Of a stretch of DNA of 64,000 nucleotides, positions 23,635 to 34,797 are shown in pieces. Origin of the DNA: Holophagaceae bacterium (GTDB lineage: Bacteria > Acidobacteriota > Holophagae > Holophagales > Holophagaceae). Within the stretch, counting starts at the first letter, position 1; every line of letters starts with the position of its first letter. The translations under genes and the position numbers were made by a program. Under the pieces are notes generated by a model that was not told the DNA's origin, ran no database searches, and saw nothing but the letters and a program-made list of their open reading frames with translations. Where the stretch lies: NCBI GenBank assembly GCA_025361125.1, contig JANYBM010000115.1, forward strand, positions 1 through 64,000, written 5' to 3'.

Positions 23635-24526
23635 CCGGTTCTACAAAGAGGTGTTGGATCTGTGGGAACTGGGCTTTCAAGCGGACTTCAAGCGCGTTGA
23701 TCGCTTCCACCAGAGCGCTGCCACTGGCTTGGTCTTTGAAGTGGATCTTCAGGGCAACCATGAGCCGCCCGCTGCCAATGACCACGGCGATAAGGTTCAA
23801 CGTGGCTTCGACTTCAGGATCCCCGTCCACCGCTGCACGGATGGCGGCGCGAAGGCCCAAGGGCGGCGCTTCGTTCATCAGCAGGCTGGTGACTTCGGTA
23901 CCGACAAAAACGGCTACGGTCATAAGAAGCAGGCCGATGAGAAAGCTACCGATGCCATCCCATATGGGGTTTCCGGTGGCCAAGGTCAACAGCACTGAGC
24001 AAAGTGCCAACCCCAAGCCCATAAGCGCAGCTGCATCTTCGGCCAGCACTACGATCAGCTCCGTGGCGCTGCTTTCCCGCAGGTAGCGCCGCAGGGATTT
24101 GCGCCCCCGCTCCGCCTTGGCTGCTTGCAATGCGCCCCGCATGGAGATGCCCTCAAGCAGCAGCGCGAAGATCAGCAATCCAATGGCCCAACCCAGGTCG
24201 TGGGGCGCTTCGGGGTGACGGATTTTATGAAGGCCTTCCACCATCGAATAAATACCACCCACTGAAAACAGCAGCAGGGCCACCAGGAAACTCGCCACGA
24301 AGGTGGCCTGCCCTTTCCCCAAGGGATGCAGGGCTGTGGCTGGTTTCTGGCCCTTTTTCATGCCGATGAAAAGCAGCAGCTGATTGCCACAGTCGGCGGT
24401 GCTGTGAACGGCCTCCGTCAACATGGCGCTGGAATGGGTCAGCCCGAAAACCACGAATTTCGAAATAGCGATACCGAGGTTCGCTGCCAGGGAGAGGGTG
24501 AGGGCTTTGGATGGATTCGTGCTCAT
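23624..24526 (-). CDS. Cation diffusion facilitator family transporter
   Basis: A 300-residue inner-membrane protein with about six membrane helices, which would export divalent metal ions by proton antiport. The family pattern is visible: SSAMLTEAVHSTADCGNQ in helix 2 (metal-site His/Asp), LHPLGKGQATF between helices, and VVLAEDAAALMGLGLAL in helix 5 (Glu-Asp where many members have His-x-x-x-Asp). A cytoplasmic C-terminal domain follows (about residue 205 on). The metal cannot be deduced. It overlaps the end of folC by ATGA. Confidence 0.85.
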   Translation of the reverse strand: MSTNPSKALTLSLAANLGIAISKFVVFGLTHSSAMLTEAVHSTADCGNQLLLFIGMKKGQKPATALHPLGKGQATFVASFLVALLLFSVGGIYSMVEGLHKIRHPEAPHDLGWAIGLLIFALLLEGISMRGALQAAKAERGRKSLRRYLRESSATELIVVLAEDAAALMGLGLALCSVLLTLATGNPIWDGIGSFLIGLLLMTVAVFVGTEVTSLLMNEAPPLGLRAAIRAAVDGDPEVEATLNLIAVVIGSGRLMVALKIHFKDQASGSALVEAINALEVRLKAQFPQIQHLFVEPDEH

Positions 24527-25854
24527 GGGTTTGGATGAATTCGCAAAGCGCCAAGCAAATCCCCAAGCAGATAGAGAGATCCTGTTATCAGCCGAATTCC
24601 TTCTTCCTGCTCTTTTAGACGACCCGCAAGTTGCTGGACATCCAGGATGGCGAGTTCGTCGCCGAACACGGAACGGAGCTTTTCCGCGTTAGCCCAGCGC
24701 TCTCCTTGCCCCACGATGCCCATGATCGAGCGGGGCGCCATTCGCATCAATTCCGCCCTCATCCCCATCAGATCCTTATCCTTCATGGCGCCGAAAAAGA
24801 GGGTTGGATGCACATCGCAGGCCACGGCGTGATCGGCTAGAACCCTGGCACCATCAGGATTATGGGCACCATCCAGCCAGACATCCTGCAGGCCCGGTAC
24901 TTCCCAAAGACGCCCCGGCCATTGGGTTTCCTCGATACCTTTCCACAGGGCCGCATCGGGGATGGGAAAGCCCAGGCAGCGAAGATGCCGCATGACTTCC
25001 AGGGCTGTCGCCAGGTTTTTCACCTGATGGGCGCCAGCGAGATTTAAACGATGTCCGTTCACCATCGAATGATCCCAGGCGATCGTTGAAGGCAATAAGA
25101 CCGGCGCTGGAAAGATGGCGGGACGGCATTCCAGCAAGGGCCAAAGCCAATCGGGTTCCAGATCCTGGCCAACCACCAAGGTATGGCCATCCCGGGCGAT
25201 GCAGAGTTTTTCCTTGGCGATGGCCTCCAGTGTAGTGCCCAGGTATTGCTGGTGTTCCAGGCCCACATTGGTCAGCACTGACACCATGGGTTCGCAGGCA
25301 TTGGTGGCATCCCAACGACCGCCCAACCCGACTTCTACGATGGCGAGTTCCACCCCGGTCATGCGAAAAGCCGAAAATGCCGCCACGGTCATCAGTTCAA
25401 AATAGGTAGCTTCGAGACCCTCATCGCGCTCGATCTCGAAGGCTTCATTCAACAGCAGGTCCAAAGCTCCCGCGCCGATGTGAGAGCCGTCGGTCCAGAT
25501 GCGCTCCAGGGATGTCACCAGATGAGGCGAGGTATACCAACCCACGACAGTGCCGGCGGCTTTCATGGCATGAGCCAAAAGCGCTCCCACGCTTCCTTTA
25601 CCGTTGGTCCCCGCGATCAAGACGATAGGATAGCCGCGGTCGGGGCGGCCCATGGCATTTAGGAGCGTCGTGGTATTGCCCAGGCCTTTCTTGATGCCCC
25701 AGTGGGCCCGTTTATCCAGTTTTTCGAGATGCGGCCAGTCCTCTGTCCGCCGCCAATGGGCATCGTCGGGACCTTGGTGTGGCGGGTCCGTGCGTTCCAG
25801 GTCCTGGCTGGGATCGGTGCTCAGGCGCCGGTCGGGAGCATCCATGCGAGACAT
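24523..25854 (-). CDS. folC: Dihydrofolate synthase / folylpolyglutamate synthase
   Basis: A 443-residue Mur-ligase-family cytoplasmic enzyme that adds glutamate to dihydropteroate and to folates. The P-loop is IAGTNGKGSVGALLAH (about residue 80), preceded by GLGNTTTLLNAMG. The YTSPHLV motif, the EVGLGGRWDATN segment and WLDGAHNPDGA near the C-terminus are diagnostic of FolC. The start overlaps the end of accD; an alternative in-frame ATG is at 25845. accD-folC adjacency is common in bacteria and supports the call. Confidence 0.92.
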   Translation of the reverse strand: MSRMDAPDRRLSTDPSQDLERTDPPHQGPDDAHWRRTEDWPHLEKLDKRAHWGIKKGLGNTTTLLNAMGRPDRGYPIVLIAGTNGKGSVGALLAHAMKAAGTVVGWYTSPHLVTSLERIWTDGSHIGAGALDLLLNEAFEIERDEGLEATYFELMTVAAFSAFRMTGVELAIVEVGLGGRWDATNACEPMVSVLTNVGLEHQQYLGTTLEAIAKEKLCIARDGHTLVVGQDLEPDWLWPLLECRPAIFPAPVLLPSTIAWDHSMVNGHRLNLAGAHQVKNLATALEVMRHLRCLGFPIPDAALWKGIEETQWPGRLWEVPGLQDVWLDGAHNPDGARVLADHAVACDVHPTLFFGAMKDKDLMGMRAELMRMAPRSIMGIVGQGERWANAEKLRSVFGDELAILDVQQLAGRLKEQEEGIRLITGSLYLLGDLLGALRIHPNP

Positions 25855-26672
25855 GAGGCCACAAACTCCTTGAGTTGATCCCGGGAAACAACTTTATCCA
25901 CCATGCCGTGGGCCAGCAGGAACTCTGACCGCTGAAAGCCTTCTGGCAGGCTTTGCTTGATGGTCTGTTCGATGACCCGAGGACCCGCGAATCCAATGAG
26001 AGCCTTGGGTTCGGCGATATTGAGATCCCCAAGCATGGCAAAGCTTGCCGACACCCCACCGGTTGTGGGGTCCGTAAGAATGGAGAAATACGGCAGGCCT
26101 TCCGTATCCAATTTGGCAAGAGCAGCACTGACTTTCGCCATCTGCATCAGCGACAGCGTTCCTTCTTGCATGCGTGCGCCGCCGGAACAGCTGACGATGA
26201 TGAAGGCGCTTTTTTTCGCAAGGGCCCGCTCAGCGCCGAGTTTCAATTTCTCGCCCACCACACTGCCCATGGAGGCTGCCAGAAAATCAAAATTCATGAC
26301 GCCCATCACCACCGGATGGCCCGAGATGGCACCTTCCACGATCACCACAGCGTCTTCGGTCTGGCCTGCGGCTTCAAGTTTTTTGAGCTGATCAACGTAG
26401 GCTTTGGAAGCCACGAAATTCAAAGGATCGGCAGAACGCAGCTCCGAGAAAAGCCTGACCCAGCCTTCATCCATGAGATTCGCCAGACGTTCTTCCACAC
26501 CAATGCGGAAGTGGTACCCGCATTTGGGACAGACGTTGTGGGTGTTCACCAGCTCAGCGCGGTAGATAAGTTCGCGACAATTGTCGCACTTGATCCAAAG
26601 GCCTTCGGGCACCCGAACGGTCTTGGCCTCCACAGCGGTCTTCTGTTGGCGTTTTTTGATGAACCAGGACAT
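25821..26672 (-). CDS. accD: Acetyl-CoA carboxylase carboxyltransferase subunit beta
   Basis: A 283-residue subunit of the carboxyltransferase that makes malonyl-CoA for fatty-acid synthesis. The N-terminal zinc finger (CDNCRELIYRAELVNTHNVC followed by PKC, about residues 30-52) and the crotonase-like core with SGGARMQEGTLSLMQMAKVSAAL and LTDPTTGGVSASFAMLGD are complete. Length is normal. It is followed by folC with a 34-base overlap. The partner accA is not in the window. Confidence 0.95.
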   Translation of the reverse strand: MSWFIKKRQQKTAVEAKTVRVPEGLWIKCDNCRELIYRAELVNTHNVCPKCGYHFRIGVEERLANLMDEGWVRLFSELRSADPLNFVASKAYVDQLKKLEAAGQTEDAVVIVEGAISGHPVVMGVMNFDFLAASMGSVVGEKLKLGAERALAKKSAFIIVSCSGGARMQEGTLSLMQMAKVSAALAKLDTEGLPYFSILTDPTTGGVSASFAMLGDLNIAEPKALIGFAGPRVIEQTIKQSLPEGFQRSEFLLAHGMVDKVVSRDQLKEFVASCLAWMLPTGA

Positions 26673-26689
26673 GACCTAACCTCGGACAA

Positions 26690-27550
26690 CTACTTCTTTC
26701 GGGGTCCTTGCTTCATGGCTTCAAAAAGCCTATCCAGCTCGCCTTCGCTCCCGTAGTGAAGCATGACGATGCCACCTTTGCCTTTGGCTCTGATCTCAAC
26801 CTTGGTGGACCAGGCCAGGGTCAGTTCTTCTGCGGCGGCCTTGATGAAGACGGCGTGGGGATGTTTCTTCCGGCCTTTGGACTTGCCTTCCTTGTTCAGG
26901 TGCTGAAGCTTGGATTCCAGGGCCCGGACGCTGAGTTGTTGCTGGATCACGACCTGGGCCATCTGTTCCATTAACAGTGCATCTGGAAGACCCATGAGCA
27001 CTTTCGCGTGACCCGTGGTGATCTGGCCCATGGCCACATACTCTTGAATGGCCGAAGGCAGGCGGAGCAGGCGCAAGGTATTGGCGACCTGCGATCGGCT
27101 CTTGGCGACACGATCGGCCACCTGTTCTTGGGTCAGCCTCAAGTGCTCGCCCAGTTGCCAGAAAGCTTTAGCTTCTTCGATGGGATTCAGTTCCTGGCGC
27201 TGGATGTTTTCGACCAAAGCAAATTCCAGCAGTTGATCGTCCGGGACTTCTTTGAGGACCACCGGCACCATGGGAATGCCAGCTTTCCGAGCCGCCCGCC
27301 ATCTGCGTTCGCCCGCGATGATCTCGAACTTTTCACCGACCTTACGGGCGATGATGGGTTGCACCATGCCGTGCATCTTGAGGCTGGCCGCCAATTCATC
27401 CAGGGCCGTTTCATCAAAGTGCGTGCGGGGTTGCTGCCGGTTGGGAAACAATGAGCCCACCGGCACTTCCCGCTGGGGAGCATCATCCGCTGCGTGCTGG
27501 CTCATCAGCGAGGTGAGCCCCCGCCCCAAAGCTTGGCGCTTGAGGTTCAT
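26690..27550 (-). CDS. parB: Chromosome partitioning protein ParB
   Basis: A 286-residue ParB/Spo0J-family CTPase and DNA-binding protein. The N-terminal domain has NRQQPRTHFDE and the GERRWRAARKAGI motif, the middle has the helix-turn-helix region (LTQEQVADRVAKSRSQVANTLRLLRLP), and the C-terminal dimerisation part is Lys-rich. It acts with ParA on parS sites to segregate the origin. Its ATG overlaps the parA TGA. No perfect parS was found in the window. Confidence 0.94.
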   Translation of the reverse strand: MNLKRQALGRGLTSLMSQHAADDAPQREVPVGSLFPNRQQPRTHFDETALDELAASLKMHGMVQPIIARKVGEKFEIIAGERRWRAARKAGIPMVPVVLKEVPDDQLLEFALVENIQRQELNPIEEAKAFWQLGEHLRLTQEQVADRVAKSRSQVANTLRLLRLPSAIQEYVAMGQITTGHAKVLMGLPDALLMEQMAQVVIQQQLSVRALESKLQHLNKEGKSKGRKKHPHAVFIKAAAEELTLAWSTKVEIRAKGKGGIVMLHYGSEGELDRLFEAMKQGPRKK

Positions 27551-28344
27551 TCCGCCTCCTTGTTCAAGGCTGAACTTGGTGTCGCGAGCTCAAGGCCCAA
27601 CCATTCCCGGGCCAGATTTAGATAGGCCTGGGCGCCTTTGGATTTCAGGTCATAAAAGGCCACCGGTTTGCCGTGGCTAGGGGCTTCCGCCAAACGAATG
27701 TTGCGGGGGATAGTGGTACCGAAGACTTTACCGGGAAAGGCTTGGCGGACTTCGTTGGCCACGGCGGAGCCCAGGTTGGTGCGTTCTTCGGCCATGGTCA
27801 GCAGGATGCCACCCAGTTCCAATTTGGGATTCGGTCCCGCTTGGATCCGTCGGATGGTTTCCATCAATTCCGCCAGACCATCCATCGCCAGGAATTCGCA
27901 CGGCATGGGAATGATGACTTCATCTGCGGCGGTCAGGGCGTTGAGCGTAATCATCCCTAGCGCAGGAGGAGAATCCACCAGAATGAAATCGTAATTCTCG
28001 ATCACAGGTTCTAGGGCTTTACGAAGCTCTTGCAGTTGCGGCAGCTCAAACAGCTCAAATTCCAACTGCGCGAGATCCTTGCCAGCAGGCATCACTTGGA
28101 GCATGGGCACTTCGGTATGGAGGATCAACCCTTTGGCAGGCGCGCCTTTCATGAGCGCATACGATCCCGCGCGGTGATCGGGTTTGGGGAATCCGAGACC
28201 CGTGGTGCTATGGCCTTGGGGATCATAATCCACCAGCAGGACGAGCTTTTCCAACATTGCCAAAGAAGCCGCGAGATTAATGGCAGTGGTGGTTTTACCC
28301 ACGCCGCCCTTCTGATTGGCCAGTACTACGATTCGAGCAGTCAT
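27547..28344 (-). CDS. parA: Chromosome partitioning ATPase ParA
   Basis: A 265-residue ParA/Soj-type Walker ATPase. The deviant Walker A motif NQKGGVGKTTTAINLAA is at the N-terminus, followed by LVDYDPQGHSTTGLG and LVDSPPALGMITLNAL. It forms an operon with parB (ATGA overlap). ParAB operons usually lie near the replication origin; no oriC-like DnaA box cluster is visible here. Confidence 0.95.
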   Translation of the reverse strand: MTARIVVLANQKGGVGKTTTAINLAASLAMLEKLVLLVDYDPQGHSTTGLGFPKPDHRAGSYALMKGAPAKGLILHTEVPMLQVMPAGKDLAQLEFELFELPQLQELRKALEPVIENYDFILVDSPPALGMITLNALTAADEVIIPMPCEFLAMDGLAELMETIRRIQAGPNPKLELGGILLTMAEERTNLGSAVANEVRQAFPGKVFGTTIPRNIRLAEAPSHGKPVAFYDLKSKGAQAYLNLAREWLGLELATPSSALNKEAE

Positions 28345-28419
28345 CCTAGGCTCCGCCCTGGAAGCCCAGAGGGGCAGCAGAGGGCTGAATGACTTCTCGG
28401 ATCACTGGACATCCTCAGG

Positions 28420-28450
28420 TGTGGAACACGCCAGGATAGCACGTTCCACA
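28420..28450. repeat. Inverted repeat upstream of parA
   Basis: TGTGGAAC (28420-28427) and GTTCCACA (28443-28450) are perfect 8-bp arms with a 15-nt loop, in the 112-bp gap between dapF and parA. There is no U-tract. The arms resemble halves of a parS-like TGTTCCACGTGGAACA palindrome pulled apart, but this resemblance may be chance. Confidence 0.4.
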
Positions 28451-28456
28451 GCGGTG

Positions 28457-29276
28457 TCAGAGCAAGCCCAGCGAGGCATCAGGCGCCACGGTGGCGATGA
28501 TCCGGACTCGCCCGGAAAGCCAAAGCTCTCGCCAGGAACCATCCGCCTTGATCTCAACGGAAACATCCACGGTGTCTTCACCTTTGGGTTGTAATCGCCA
28601 GCAGGAAAGACCCGTGCGCTGGGCCAACCAAGCCACCGCCACAGCACACCCAGTGCCGCAGCAAAGGGTTTCCCCTTCAACCCCACGCTCCCAGGATCGA
28701 ATACGGGCCGTACCCTTGCCCGTAGGTTGAAGAATGTTCACATTGGTACCTTCTGGAAAAACCGGATGGTGACGGAGGGGTGGCGCGAAAGATGTTAGAT
28801 CCACAGCATCCACATCCTCAACTTCTAAGACCAGTTGTGGATTTCCTACAAACCCAAAGGCTGCGGGTTCCAGAAACTTGATTGGCGGCACCTTGAGGCC
28901 GGACTCTGGGCCTTCTGGCATTCGAATGCCGGTGTAAAGATTCGGGCCACCTGTGAATCTTCGCAACCGGATAGACTCCCCGCTGGAGGTCGCATCTACG
29001 AATTCCGACCTTGGTGCGCCCTGAAGCCCAAGCGCCGCACGGCTTCCGTTGGAGCAAAAAGAATAGGTGCCATCCGCATCCCAATGATCCATTGTCCATG
29101 GGCTGCCGGGTTCGGGCCGGTGAAGACGGAAGAGTCCATCCAAGCCCAAGCCAGATCCTTTCGCACAGAGAACCCTGGCCCAAGTGGGCCCATTAAAGGC
29201 GCTTGGTAAATCATCTGCCCATGCGAAGGCGAAGGTGTTGCCCGATGCTGAAGCGATGGTAAACAAGGCAGACCTT

Positions 29277-29293
<17 letters not shown>
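28457..29293 (-). CDS. dapF: Diaminopimelate epimerase
   Basis: A 278-residue DapF-fold enzyme converting L,L- to meso-diaminopimelate for lysine and peptidoglycan synthesis. Both active-site cysteines are present: SFCSNGSRAA (about residue 78) and LCCGTGCAVAVAW (about 210). The early region (ASGNTFAF) is also family-like. It is more divergent than usual. The start is uncertain: the frame stays open to a GTG at 29338, but the ATG at 29293 gives a normal length and a short overlap with ftsB. Confidence 0.8.
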
Positions 29294-30936
<1,643 letters not shown>

Positions 30937-30959
30937 AGTTAGAGCCTTAAAAAGCCCCG

Positions 30960-32360
30960 TTACTTCTTTGCTGGCTTTTTCGCAGCGGCCTTTTTAGGAG
31001 CAGCTTTCTTGGCAGCCGGTTTCTTGGCGGCGGCTTTCTTTGGAGCTGCCTTCTTGGCGGCGGCTTTCTTTGGAGCTGCCTTCTTGGCGGCGGCTTTCTT
31101 TGGAGCTGCCTTCTTGGCGGCGGCTTTCTTCGGCGCTGCCTTCTTGGCGGCGGCTTTCTTCGGGGCTGCCTTCTTGGCGGCGGCTTTCTTCGGCGCTGCC
31201 TTCTTGGCGGCGGCTTTCTTCGGCGCGGCCTTCTTGTCGGCGGCTTTCTTCGGGGCTGCCTTCTTGGCGGCGGCTTTCTTCGGCGCAGCTTTCTTAGCGG
31301 CCGGTTTCTTAGCGGCGGCCTTCTTCGGCGCGGCCTTCTTGGCGGCTGGCTTCTTCGCTGCAGCAGCGAGCGCAGCTGGCGTGCCAGCGGTCATGGGTTC
31401 GGTTTGTGCCATTTTTGGCTCCTTAGGGCCCTTACGGGCAGGGTTAGAGGTGGAGCTTGGTGATGTTGCTTTGAGTGTAGGCAATTTTGTGGATTGCGCA
31501 CCCTTCTCTTTACTTTTTATTTCAATTTCTTTTTTCGCGATGGTTGTGGAAACTTCCATCGGCTTCGCTTTCGGCTTCGATGGTTTCTTCGTAGGCTCAA
31601 TGCCAGCAAGGATCTGCGCGAGTCGTTTGCCTGGATAGAACTCATCCAAAAGCGCATCCCCGATGATGACGCCGTGGACGCCCATTGACTCGAGTTGTTT
31701 GATTTGGGCGAGCGTGTTGACCCCACACTCGATCATGCGAAGGCATTTTTTGGCCGGCACCTTTTTGAGCAAGGCGATGGCTGCATCCCAGGATGGCTCC
31801 CATGTATCAAGATTCCGGCCTACTACGCAGATGAGGTCCGCGCCGGCTTCGATAGCCTTTTGAAGTTCTTGCTCGCTGCTGACTTCCACCACCACATCGA
31901 GTGATTTCATCGCGGCCAGCTTCAGGAGAGCTTGCATGCGCTCAACCGTCAGGAGAGCCGCAACGAGGCTGATGGCATCGGCGCCAAGGATCTTGCTCTC
32001 CTCCACCTGGTATTCCTCCAGGATGAAATCCCGGCGGAGCAGGGGATTCTTCACCTGACCGCGAACTTCGGAAAGATGCTTGTCCTCACCAAAATAAAGA
32101 AACCGATCCGTGGCGACGGAGATCGCGCGTGCGCCATTATCCACCAGGCTCTTGGCGTGGGTGGCCGCACGATAGGATTCACGGACTTGCCCGCGCAGTG
32201 GATTTCCACCCGCGACTTCAGCGATCACCGTAATTCCGGTTTGACTCAATTCCTCTTTCAGGGAATGGTGACCTCGGTAAGCTTCCTTCACCGCCGCGGG
32301 TCCCCGTTGCTTTTTGATTTCGACATCAAGGGCTTTGAAGATGGCGATTTTTCTTAGCAT
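30960..32360 (-). CDS. Indole-3-glycerol-phosphate-synthase-like protein with histone-H1-like Lys/Ala tail
   Basis: A 466-residue protein. Residues about 1-260 follow the TrpC (beta/alpha)8 barrel closely in pattern, but catalytic positions differ: the EYKRxSPS motif reads [11 protein letters not shown] (Lys to Ala), the KDF motif reads RRDF (Lys to Arg), GINSRDL reads VVGRNLD (Asn to Val), and ESG reads ECG (Ser to Cys). Only the glutamate of VEVS is kept. After a charged linker (about 265-345) comes a tail of about 120 residues built from repeats of [10 protein letters not shown], like histone H1 C-termini and AlgP. I chose the ATG at 32360, preceded by GGAGG 7 nt upstream. Probably not an active synthase; DNA or polyanion binding by the tail is likely. 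Confidence 0.8.
   Translation of the reverse strand: MLRKIAIFKALDVEIKKQRGPAAVKEAYRGHHSLKEELSQTGITVIAEVAGGNPLRGQVRESYRAATHAKSLVDNGARAISVATDRFLYFGEDKHLSEVRGQVKNPLLRRDFILEEYQVEESKILGADAISLVAALLTVERMQALLKLAAMKSLDVVVEVSSEQELQKAIEAGADLICVVGRNLDTWEPSWDAAIALLKKVPAKKCLRMIECGVNTLAQIKQLESMGVHGVIIGDALLDEFYPGKRLAQILAGIEPTKKPSKPKAKPMEVSTTIAKKEIEIKSKEKGAQSTKLPTLKATSPSSTSNPARKGPKEPKMAQTEPMTAGTPAALAAAAKKPAAKKAAPKKAAAKKPAAKKAAPKKAAAKKAAPKKAADKKAAPKKAAAKKAAPKKAAAKKAAPKKAAAKKAAPKKAAAKKAAPKKAAAKKAAPKKAAAKKAAPKKAAAKKPAAKKAAPKKAAAKKPAKK
31021..31290. repeat. Tandem 30-bp repeats encoding the Lys/Ala tail
   Basis: Nine head-to-tail 30-bp units, nearly identical, lie in perfect register within the TrpC-like gene and continue in degenerate form to about 31350. 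Each encodes ten residues of the [10 protein letters not shown] type. Such an array is prone to length change by slippage or recombination. Confidence 0.95.
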
Positions 32361-32593
32361 TTTGCTGCCTCCATGATCGCTGGCCCTGCTGCATCTAGCA
32401 TCCATTCTCCGAAAAGAAAAACGGCTGAATCGTACTCATCTGAATTGTCCCTCTGGAATTCAATCAAAGCAGCGATTCCTTTAGGGTCAACCAAAAATTT
32501 AAATCAATCAAACTAATCTTGAGTCCGAGATGCCATCCGCGCAACCCTTCAATGTTATTTTCTGTCCTACGGAAACCCACTGCTGGAGCCAAA

Positions 32594-33220
32594 ATGCAGA
32601 TCGTGATCCTCGATCACCCGCTCGCTCGACACAAGCTCGCGCTCTTGCGAGACCGCCGCACGCCGGTGATTTTGTTCCGTTCCCTCACGGTTGAGCTAGG
32701 GCTGATGTTGGCCGTGGAAGCGACCCGCAACCTCCACACCGTGGCCCTGGAGGTCGAGACTCCATTAGAAAATATGGTCGGCCAGGTCCTCACAAAAATG
32801 GATCCGGCGTTGGTGCCCGTCCTTCGTGCAGGGCTTGGCCTGGTTCCGTCGTTTTTAAAATTGTTGCCCACGGCCAAGGTCGGACACATCGGCATGTACC
32901 GCGACCATGCATCCCTTAAGCCCGTACCTTACTATCGAAACTTCCCACCGATGCTCGAAGCAAGATCGGTCTATGTTCTGGACCCGATGCTTGCCACTGG
33001 CGGAAGCGCCTCTGAAGCTATCCAAGAAGTAAAGGATGCCGGGGCGGGAGATATCACCTTGGTATCTGTCATCGCCGCACCAGAAGGCATCGCCCGGCTG
33101 GAAAAGGATCACCCCGACCTCCGAATCGTGATCGGCGAAGTGGACCGTGAGCTCAACGAGAAGGGGTACATCCTCCCCGGCCTAGGGGATGCGGGCGATC
33201 GGATCTTTGGAACGATTTAG
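32594..33220 (+). CDS. upp: Uracil phosphoribosyltransferase
   Basis: A 208-residue cytoplasmic salvage enzyme making UMP from uracil and PRPP. The PRPP-binding motif is VLDPMLATGGSA, the N-terminal region has HPLARHKLALLRDRRTP, and the C-terminal GYILPGLGDAGDRIFGT is the uracil-binding end of the family. I chose the ATG at 32594, which has GGAG in the preceding bases and gives the family's usual length. It ends 2 nt from the stop of the convergent DUF4388 gene. Confidence 0.94.
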   Translation: MQIVILDHPLARHKLALLRDRRTPVILFRSLTVELGLMLAVEATRNLHTVALEVETPLENMVGQVLTKMDPALVPVLRAGLGLVPSFLKLLPTAKVGHIGMYRDHASLKPVPYYRNFPPMLEARSVYVLDPMLATGGSASEAIQEVKDAGAGDITLVSVIAAPEGIARLEKDHPDLRIVIGEVDRELNEKGYILPGLGDAGDRIFGTI

Positions 33221-33222
33221 GA

Positions 33223-34653
33223 TCATTCGGAGGGATCCCACCAGGACATGACATGCCGCCAGAAAGTTGGCTTGGGCTTAATGACTTTGGGCTCAGCCTC
33301 GACGGTCATGTCTACTTCTTGTGGAATGGGAAGTGACGGGTTCAACTCAATGGCTCTTCGATAATTCTGAGCCGCTTCAAGTTTGAAGCCTTTGCGATGG
33401 TAAAGCTCACCCATGAGCGCAAAGGGTTCACCCGCCGTGGGGCGCAGTTTGTTGGCTGCCTGTAAGGCATCCATGGCCCGAAGGATCCAGGCTGGGTTAG
33501 CCATGCGCAGCCTGCCGAGGAGCAGCCAGGAGTCGTAGGCTACGGAACCTTCTGGATCAATCCTCACGGACTCTTCCAAAAGCCGAACCGTCTCGCTGGT
33601 GCGGTCTTGGATCAGCAAATACTTGGCGCGCTTGTAAAGTTTCAGGGCGCTCCGATCGGCGCTGGCAGCTTCTTCTTCGCTTTCCTGAACCACGCTTTCG
33701 AGGTGATCCAGCTCGATTCCGGCATTCACCGTCGGGGCAACCGTTGGTTTATCAAATTCGATGCGCACTGGGGTTTGGGCAGCCTGTTGCTGAATTTTTG
33801 CCAGTGGATCAGGCGTTCGGGTAGGTGCAGCCTCAACCTTGGGCTTCATAGGATTCGGAGGCGCAACGGATGCTGGAAGGATGGGAACCATGGGCGGCGT
33901 GATGGGCTGGTTTGGCTTTCGGTGTCGTGCGGGAGATGGCATTTCCCCCTTGGACAGGTTCAGTCCGGAAAGAGCCCAGAGCGTCACGATAAGGCGCGCT
34001 GTTTCTTCCTCTTTCATACCCGTGAGGGCGACCAGGGTTTCGAAACCCAACGGGTCCTTTCCCAGGAAAGTCAGAACATAGGCCATCTGAGGCGTGAGGG
34101 GAAGGTCTTTGAGCGAATCCAACAATTCTGGCGGAGCCTCCCAACGCCAATCCGGGGACGATTTGAAAAGATCACACACGTCGGACAAGGTCGCCAGATC
34201 CTGGAACGTCTCCCAAACCATGCGCCTGTAGTCTATGGGAAAGTACAAATCAAGATCGAGATCGCCACCCAAAGACGCATCGTTCCACTTCATCTCCAGA
34301 ATGGGATGTTCCATGGCATTGAGGAGGATTTGACGCATCAGAATATAGAGATGGTCGTCCCGCTCCTTTTCAGTCAGGAGACCCCACTTCACCAACCTGT
34401 CTCCGAATCGGATTCCTGATTTATCCGCGAGCAATTCCTGAAGGGCATCCCAATCAAGAACGCTTTGCCGAATGAGATAGTTCCCGAACTGCTCTCCTGC
34501 AACTTCGCTCTTCAAGTACACCAGGTTGCCACTCACCCAATATAAATAGCGGATGCCATCGCTTTGTTCGAGAAACAAGACACCATTTTGGGCTTCTTGA
34601 CGAAGGCTTCCCATCAGCGCCGGCAAGAATTGTCGGGTACGGGGCTCAGTCAT
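33223..34653 (-). CDS. DUF4388-type domain protein with C-terminal TPR repeats
   Basis: A 476-residue protein with no signal peptide. The N-terminal ~200 residues resemble the DUF4388/PATAN-type domain found in delta-proteobacterial and acidobacterial signalling proteins (GSLRQEAQNGVLFLEQSDGIRYLYWVSG, then LIRQSVLDWDALQELL). A proline-rich linker (about 240-300) follows, then at least three TPR-like helical pairs from about 345 (LYKRAKYLLIQDRTSETVRLLEE; ALMGELYHRKGFKLEAAQNYRRAIELNP). It is divergent from a Ser/Thr kinase gene, which suggests a shared signalling role. Specific function unknown. Confidence 0.65.
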   Translation of the reverse strand: MTEPRTRQFLPALMGSLRQEAQNGVLFLEQSDGIRYLYWVSGNLVYLKSEVAGEQFGNYLIRQSVLDWDALQELLADKSGIRFGDRLVKWGLLTEKERDDHLYILMRQILLNAMEHPILEMKWNDASLGGDLDLDLYFPIDYRRMVWETFQDLATLSDVCDLFKSSPDWRWEAPPELLDSLKDLPLTPQMAYVLTFLGKDPLGFETLVALTGMKEEETARLIVTLWALSGLNLSKGEMPSPARHRKPNQPITPPMVPILPASVAPPNPMKPKVEAAPTRTPDPLAKIQQQAAQTPVRIEFDKPTVAPTVNAGIELDHLESVVQESEEEAASADRSALKLYKRAKYLLIQDRTSETVRLLEESVRIDPEGSVAYDSWLLLGRLRMANPAWILRAMDALQAANKLRPTAGEPFALMGELYHRKGFKLEAAQNYRRAIELNPSLPIPQEVDMTVEAEPKVIKPKPTFWRHVMSWWDPSE

Positions 34654-34797
34654 GCTCGCTCCAGGTTGAGGGAAAAAATCTTTGTATAACCTGGGCTAAA
34701 TTTGCCCAAAAAGAAAGGTACTTTGCTTGGGAATTCATTTCGGAACGTCCTATGCTTGGTCAACATCACGGCACTAAGCCATAAAGGGGAAGAAACC

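Noticed and set aside
31009..31638. Long plus-strand open frame (209 residues, Ala/Phe-rich) across the repeat array.
   Set aside because: It is the reverse of the Lys/Ala tail coding repeats, and its low-complexity composition follows from them. The minus-strand gene has a good ribosome site and an extended domain.
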